Source: JAHCHG01 sp038251885 (lineage in GTDB: Bacteria > Acidobacteriota > Blastocatellia > Pyrinomonadales > Pyrinomonadaceae). From it: a stretch of DNA of 17,665 bases. The position numbers and the translations under genes are program-made. The notes below the pieces were generated by a model that ran no database searches, had not been told where the DNA came from, and was given only the letters and a program-made list of their open reading frames with translations. Of this stretch, positions 15,685-17,665 are shown piece by piece. Position 1 is the first letter of the stretch; each line of letters opens with the position of its first letter. The stretch is taken from the NCBI GenBank assembly GCA_038251885.1, contig JBBSAX010000095.1, positions 1 through 17,665 on the forward strand, given 5' to 3'.

Positions 15685-15742
15685 TGGTACACCCGGCAGG
15701 ATTCGAACCTGCGACCCTCTGGTTCGAAGTCAGACAATCTAT
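15685..15742 (-). tRNA. 3' part of tRNA-Arg(TCG), truncated at an integration site
   Basis: On the minus strand, reading towards the 3' end: anticodon stem and loop with CTTCGAA (15729-15723, anticodon TCG), variable loop GGGTC (15717-15713), a perfect T arm GCAGG-TTCGAAT-CCTGC (15712-15696), acceptor 3' strand CGGGTGT, discriminator A, and encoded CCA (15687-15685). The anticodon stem has one mismatch (A31 to C39). Upstream of the anticodon arm only ATAGA resembles a D arm, and no complementary 5' acceptor strand exists. It is therefore not a functional tRNA but the piece left when an element integrated in the 3' half of the gene. The neighbouring recombinase gene fits this. Confidence 0.85.
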
Positions 15743-15806
15743 AATTTCACCTTATTGCACTTACCTTCAAAACATAACAAATATAACAGTTTAATGGCTT
15801 TTAGCA

Positions 15807-15835
15807 TTGACTTTAGTTTCAATTTATTTCACAAT
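15807..15835 (+). promoter_or_regulatory. Possible promoter of the recombinase gene
   Basis: TTGACT (15807-15812) and CACAAT (15830-15835) are 17 nt apart, five-of-six and four-of-six matches to sigma70 boxes. Transcription would start about 50 nt before the recombinase ATG. Confidence 0.35.
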
Positions 15836-15859
15836 AATTCACTAAATTAAGACGTTTTT

Positions 15860-15879
15860 GGTGGGAATTTAGGTGGGAA
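15860..15879 (+). repeat. Two direct GGTGGGAA repeats just upstream of the recombinase gene
   Basis: GGTGGGAA occurs at 15860-15867 and 15872-15879, a 12-nt period, about 16 nt before the start codon and overlapping the predicted 5' leader. Short direct repeats near an att site can be arm-type recombinase binding sites or part of autoregulation. The function is not shown. Confidence 0.4.
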
Positions 15880-15894
15880 ATTTTAGAGGAAAAT

Positions 15895-17100
15895 ATGGAC
15901 GTTAAGTGTAAGGTTTTTAAGAGGAAAGCGGGAAAAAGCAAAGATAAATGGATTGTTAGAATTGAATATTTTGACCAAATAAAAGGAAAATTTTCGACAA
16001 TTGAGCGACAGGCGGAAAAGAGATCGGATGCGATTGATTTAAGAAATAAGTTAGTTGATGATGTAAAAAAATCACACGGACAAATGCAGACCGGTGAAAG
16101 AATAACTTTTAATCAACTGGCAGACATCAGCGAAAAGGTTTTTTATAAACCTGCTGAAATTGTGCAAGGGCGTAAAATTGTCGGTATTCGTTCATATGTA
16201 ACCGTCAAAGGACAAATTAAGACGCTGAAAACATTTTTTGGCAAGCGTTTGATTAAAGATGTAACAACGGAAAGCCTCTACGATTATAAACTCTGGCGTT
16301 TGAAAAATGATTCTGAATTGCTTGGAAGACCTGTAAAAATTACAACGGTCAACAGGGAACTTTCCGTAATGCGTAAAATGATGCGCTATGCTTTCGGTAA
16401 AGGTTGGATTTTGAAAGACATCTTCTATAACGCTAAAGTTATTGATGTTTCCGCTGAATTGGAACGAACGCGGCTTTTGACTTCAGACGAAGAAATACGG
16501 CTTTTGGCATCGTGTCAGGGCGAACGCCAAATTGATTATAAGCGCAAGATTAAAGGCATCGAAAAAGAAGTAACGGCAACGGTCAGCGTAGATAATCCGC
16601 ATTTGAAAGCAATAATAATTTTAGCCATAGACAGCGGAATGAGGCGCGGCGAAATTCTCAAATTGCGTTGGCAAGATATTGATTTTGACAATAATTTAAT
16701 TCGGATTGTCGGAACACATACGAAAACAGAACGCGAAAGAATCGCTCCGCTTTCTGATCGCGCAAAAGCTGAATTAGAAAGTTTAATGACAATTACAAAA
16801 GGAGAAAATCCATTTCCTTTTACAGACATTAAACGCTCGTTTGCGACGGCGAAAAGATTGGCTAAAATTGACGGTCTTCAATTTCGCGATCTGCGAAGAA
16901 CAGCAATCACTCGCTGGCAGCAGCAAGGCACATATTTAGCCTTCGCCGGAAAATTTGCTGGACATTCTCAATTTCAAACCACAATGAAGTATTACACGGC
17001 GACGGATGCAAATATGGTTCAGGAATTAAATGAGAAGTTGAATAAATTTCATTCTAAAGAAAATGATAATGCTCAGGTTGAAAGCAAAATGGAAAATTAA
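15895..17100 (+). CDS. Tyrosine recombinase / phage-type integrase
   Basis: 401 residues, with AGAGGA 5 nt before the ATG. The N-terminal part (about 1-60) is a basic arm-binding-like region. Residues 68-180 are a SAM-like core-binding domain. The catalytic domain covers about 195-385. Catalytic residues read from motifs are R250 (SGMRRGEIL), K277 (HTKTER), R334 (FRDLRRTA), H357 (AGHSQF) and the nucleophile Y366 (TTMKYY). The usual HxxR box reads R331-D-L-R334, so the first His is Arg, a variation seen in some phage and island integrases. The enzyme should catalyse site-specific integration and excision of the element at the adjacent tRNA-Arg site. It is transcribed away from the tRNA fragment, into the element, and is followed by a small gene after 1 nt. 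Confidence 0.93.
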   Translation: MDVKCKVFKRKAGKSKDKWIVRIEYFDQIKGKFSTIERQAEKRSDAIDLRNKLVDDVKKSHGQMQTGERITFNQLADISEKVFYKPAEIVQGRKIVGIRSYVTVKGQIKTLKTFFGKRLIKDVTTESLYDYKLWRLKNDSELLGRPVKITTVNRELSVMRKMMRYAFGKGWILKDIFYNAKVIDVSAELERTRLLTSDEEIRLLASCQGERQIDYKRKIKGIEKEVTATVSVDNPHLKAIIILAIDSGMRRGEILKLRWQDIDFDNNLIRIVGTHTKTERERIAPLSDRAKAELESLMTITKGENPFPFTDIKRSFATAKRLAKIDGLQFRDLRRTAITRWQQQGTYLAFAGKFAGHSQFQTTMKYYTATDANMVQELNEKLNKFHSKENDNAQVESKMEN

Positions 17101-17101
17101 A

Positions 17102-17518
17102 ATGGAACGAAAAAAGAGTAAAGCGATAAGATTAACCAAAAAAGAAAAGGCTGAAATTGAGCGTGATAATGAAAAATCTAAATTATTAGATCATTATATT
17201 GAAGGCGTTTCTAATGTTGATTACGAAAAGATTCCCGAAGAAGTAATTTATGCAAATCCGTTTATTAAAACTGCCGATGAGTTACAAAAGGCTCTTGGAA
17301 AAACTGTTCCGCTTATTTCAAAAGAAGAATGGGTAAAGCTGGAAATGGCTAAACTTGACGAACTACGCCCAAAAGAACCGCCATCTTACAAACTGCAAGA
17401 CCCGGTAGATCAAACAATGAAATATCGGCAAAAGTTTATGCAACAAGTTCAAAAAATCAAGCCGGAAATTTTAGAAGATTTAAGACAATTTGCGGATAAT
17501 TTTGTAAATGTTTTCTAA
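17102..17518 (+). CDS. Small hydrophilic protein of unknown function, coded with the recombinase
   Basis: 138 residues from the ATG at 17102. A start at 17063 inside the recombinase gene is less likely, because GGAAA lies about 8 nt before 17102 and the stop of the recombinase gene is only 1 nt away. The N-terminus is very basic (MERKKSKAIRLTKKEKAEIE), then acidic/basic helical sequence and a Pro-rich middle (about LRPKEPPSY), with helical sequence to the end. There is no signal peptide, no membrane segment and no cysteine. I do not recognise a family. A DNA-binding or recombination directionality role is conceivable from position and charge but unsupported. Its 3' end overlaps a convergent partial frame by 39 nt. 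Confidence 0.7.
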   Translation: MERKKSKAIRLTKKEKAEIERDNEKSKLLDHYIEGVSNVDYEKIPEEVIYANPFIKTADELQKALGKTVPLISKEEWVKLEMAKLDELRPKEPPSYKLQDPVDQTMKYRQKFMQQVQKIKPEILEDLRQFADNFVNVF

Positions 17519-17665
17519 GTACAAGACAGTAAGTTCGCTAAGATGTTGAATTCTCTCCACTTTGACTGCAAATGTAGATTCACCAACAGATTTTGCAAAT
17601 AATCCAGTCCGATTCTGAATAGGCTTTTTACTCTTCGCCCATTGTTCTTTTTCTTGACCCGCTGA
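17480..17665 (-). CDS. C-terminal end of an unknown gene entering from the right edge
   Basis: An open frame of 61 codons enters from the right edge and stops with TAA at 17482-17480. The visible end reads SAGQEKEQWAKSKKPIQNR, then FAKSVGESTFAVKVERIQHL and LYLENIYKIIRKLS. The composition is protein-like and helical, but no family is evident. It would overlap the end of the small plus-strand gene by 39 nt in convergent orientation. It may be a chance frame, so the call is tentative. Confidence 0.45.
   Translation of the reverse strand, partial: SAGQEKEQWAKSKKPIQNRTGLFAKSVGESTFAVKVERIQHLSELTVLYLENIYKIIRKLS

Larger units (their letters stand above)
15685..17665 (+). mobile_element. Left end of an integrative element in a tRNA-Arg gene (runs off the right edge)
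   Basis: A partial tRNA-Arg 3' end marks the junction. A tyrosine recombinase gene reads inward 150 nt further on, followed by a small unknown gene. By eye these genes are more AT- and AAA/GAA-rich than the cytochrome genes. The chromosome lies to the left. The rest of the element and the other attachment site, expected to hold the intact tRNA-Arg, lie beyond the window. Plasmid-like, prophage or genomic-island nature cannot be decided from what is visible. Confidence 0.75.

Noticed and set aside
15685..15775. Complete functional tRNA
   Set aside because: No 5' acceptor strand or D arm complementary to the 3' part can be found.
1..17665. CRISPR array, rRNA genes, insertion-sequence transposases
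   Set aside because: No regularly spaced repeats, rRNA-like sequence or transposase motifs were seen in reading the window.

Overview
The window looks like a chromosomal segment of a Gram-negative, moderately AT-rich bacterium that makes many c-type cytochromes. An Acidobacteriota relative (Blastocatellia-like) is my best guess. It rests on the gene combination (DUF4331, secreted GlcG/HbpS-like protein, multiheme cytochrome with LVIVD repeats, OMP with a carboxypeptidase-regulatory-like N-terminus) and not on a marker gene.

Layout. (a) 1-1524, minus strand: a tetraheme cytochrome c, a tail-anchored zinc-ribbon protein (1-nt stop/start overlap) and the N-terminal part of a cyclic-nucleotide-binding-domain protein cut by the left edge. 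(b) 1737-6139, minus strand: a tightly packed four-gene operon with a secreted tandem GlcG/HbpS-domain protein, a secreted cysteine-containing protein of unknown function and two nine-heme cytochromes. (c) 6140-6552: a divergent control region with a strong sigma70-like promoter facing each way, plus a 9-bp hairpin in the leftward leader. (d) 6553-15669, plus strand: DUF4331 protein, terminator-like hairpin, TPR lipoprotein, predicted outer-membrane beta-barrel, and a 1370-residue protein with ten heme motifs, a predicted seven-bladed LVIVD propeller and a C-terminal membrane anchor. (e) 15685 to the right edge: the 3' part of a tRNA-Arg(TCG) gene next to a tyrosine recombinase and a small unknown gene. 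This is the end of an integrated element.

How the parts may work together (inference): four cytochromes with 32 heme-attachment motifs, a beta-barrel, TPR and DUF4331 secreted proteins and a GlcG/HbpS-like protein sit around one divergent promoter region. This suggests a cell-envelope electron-transfer or heme-handling apparatus. It does not match the gene order of classical MtrCAB or Geobacter porin-cytochrome loci as I know them. Its electron donor, acceptor and topology cannot be read from sequence alone.
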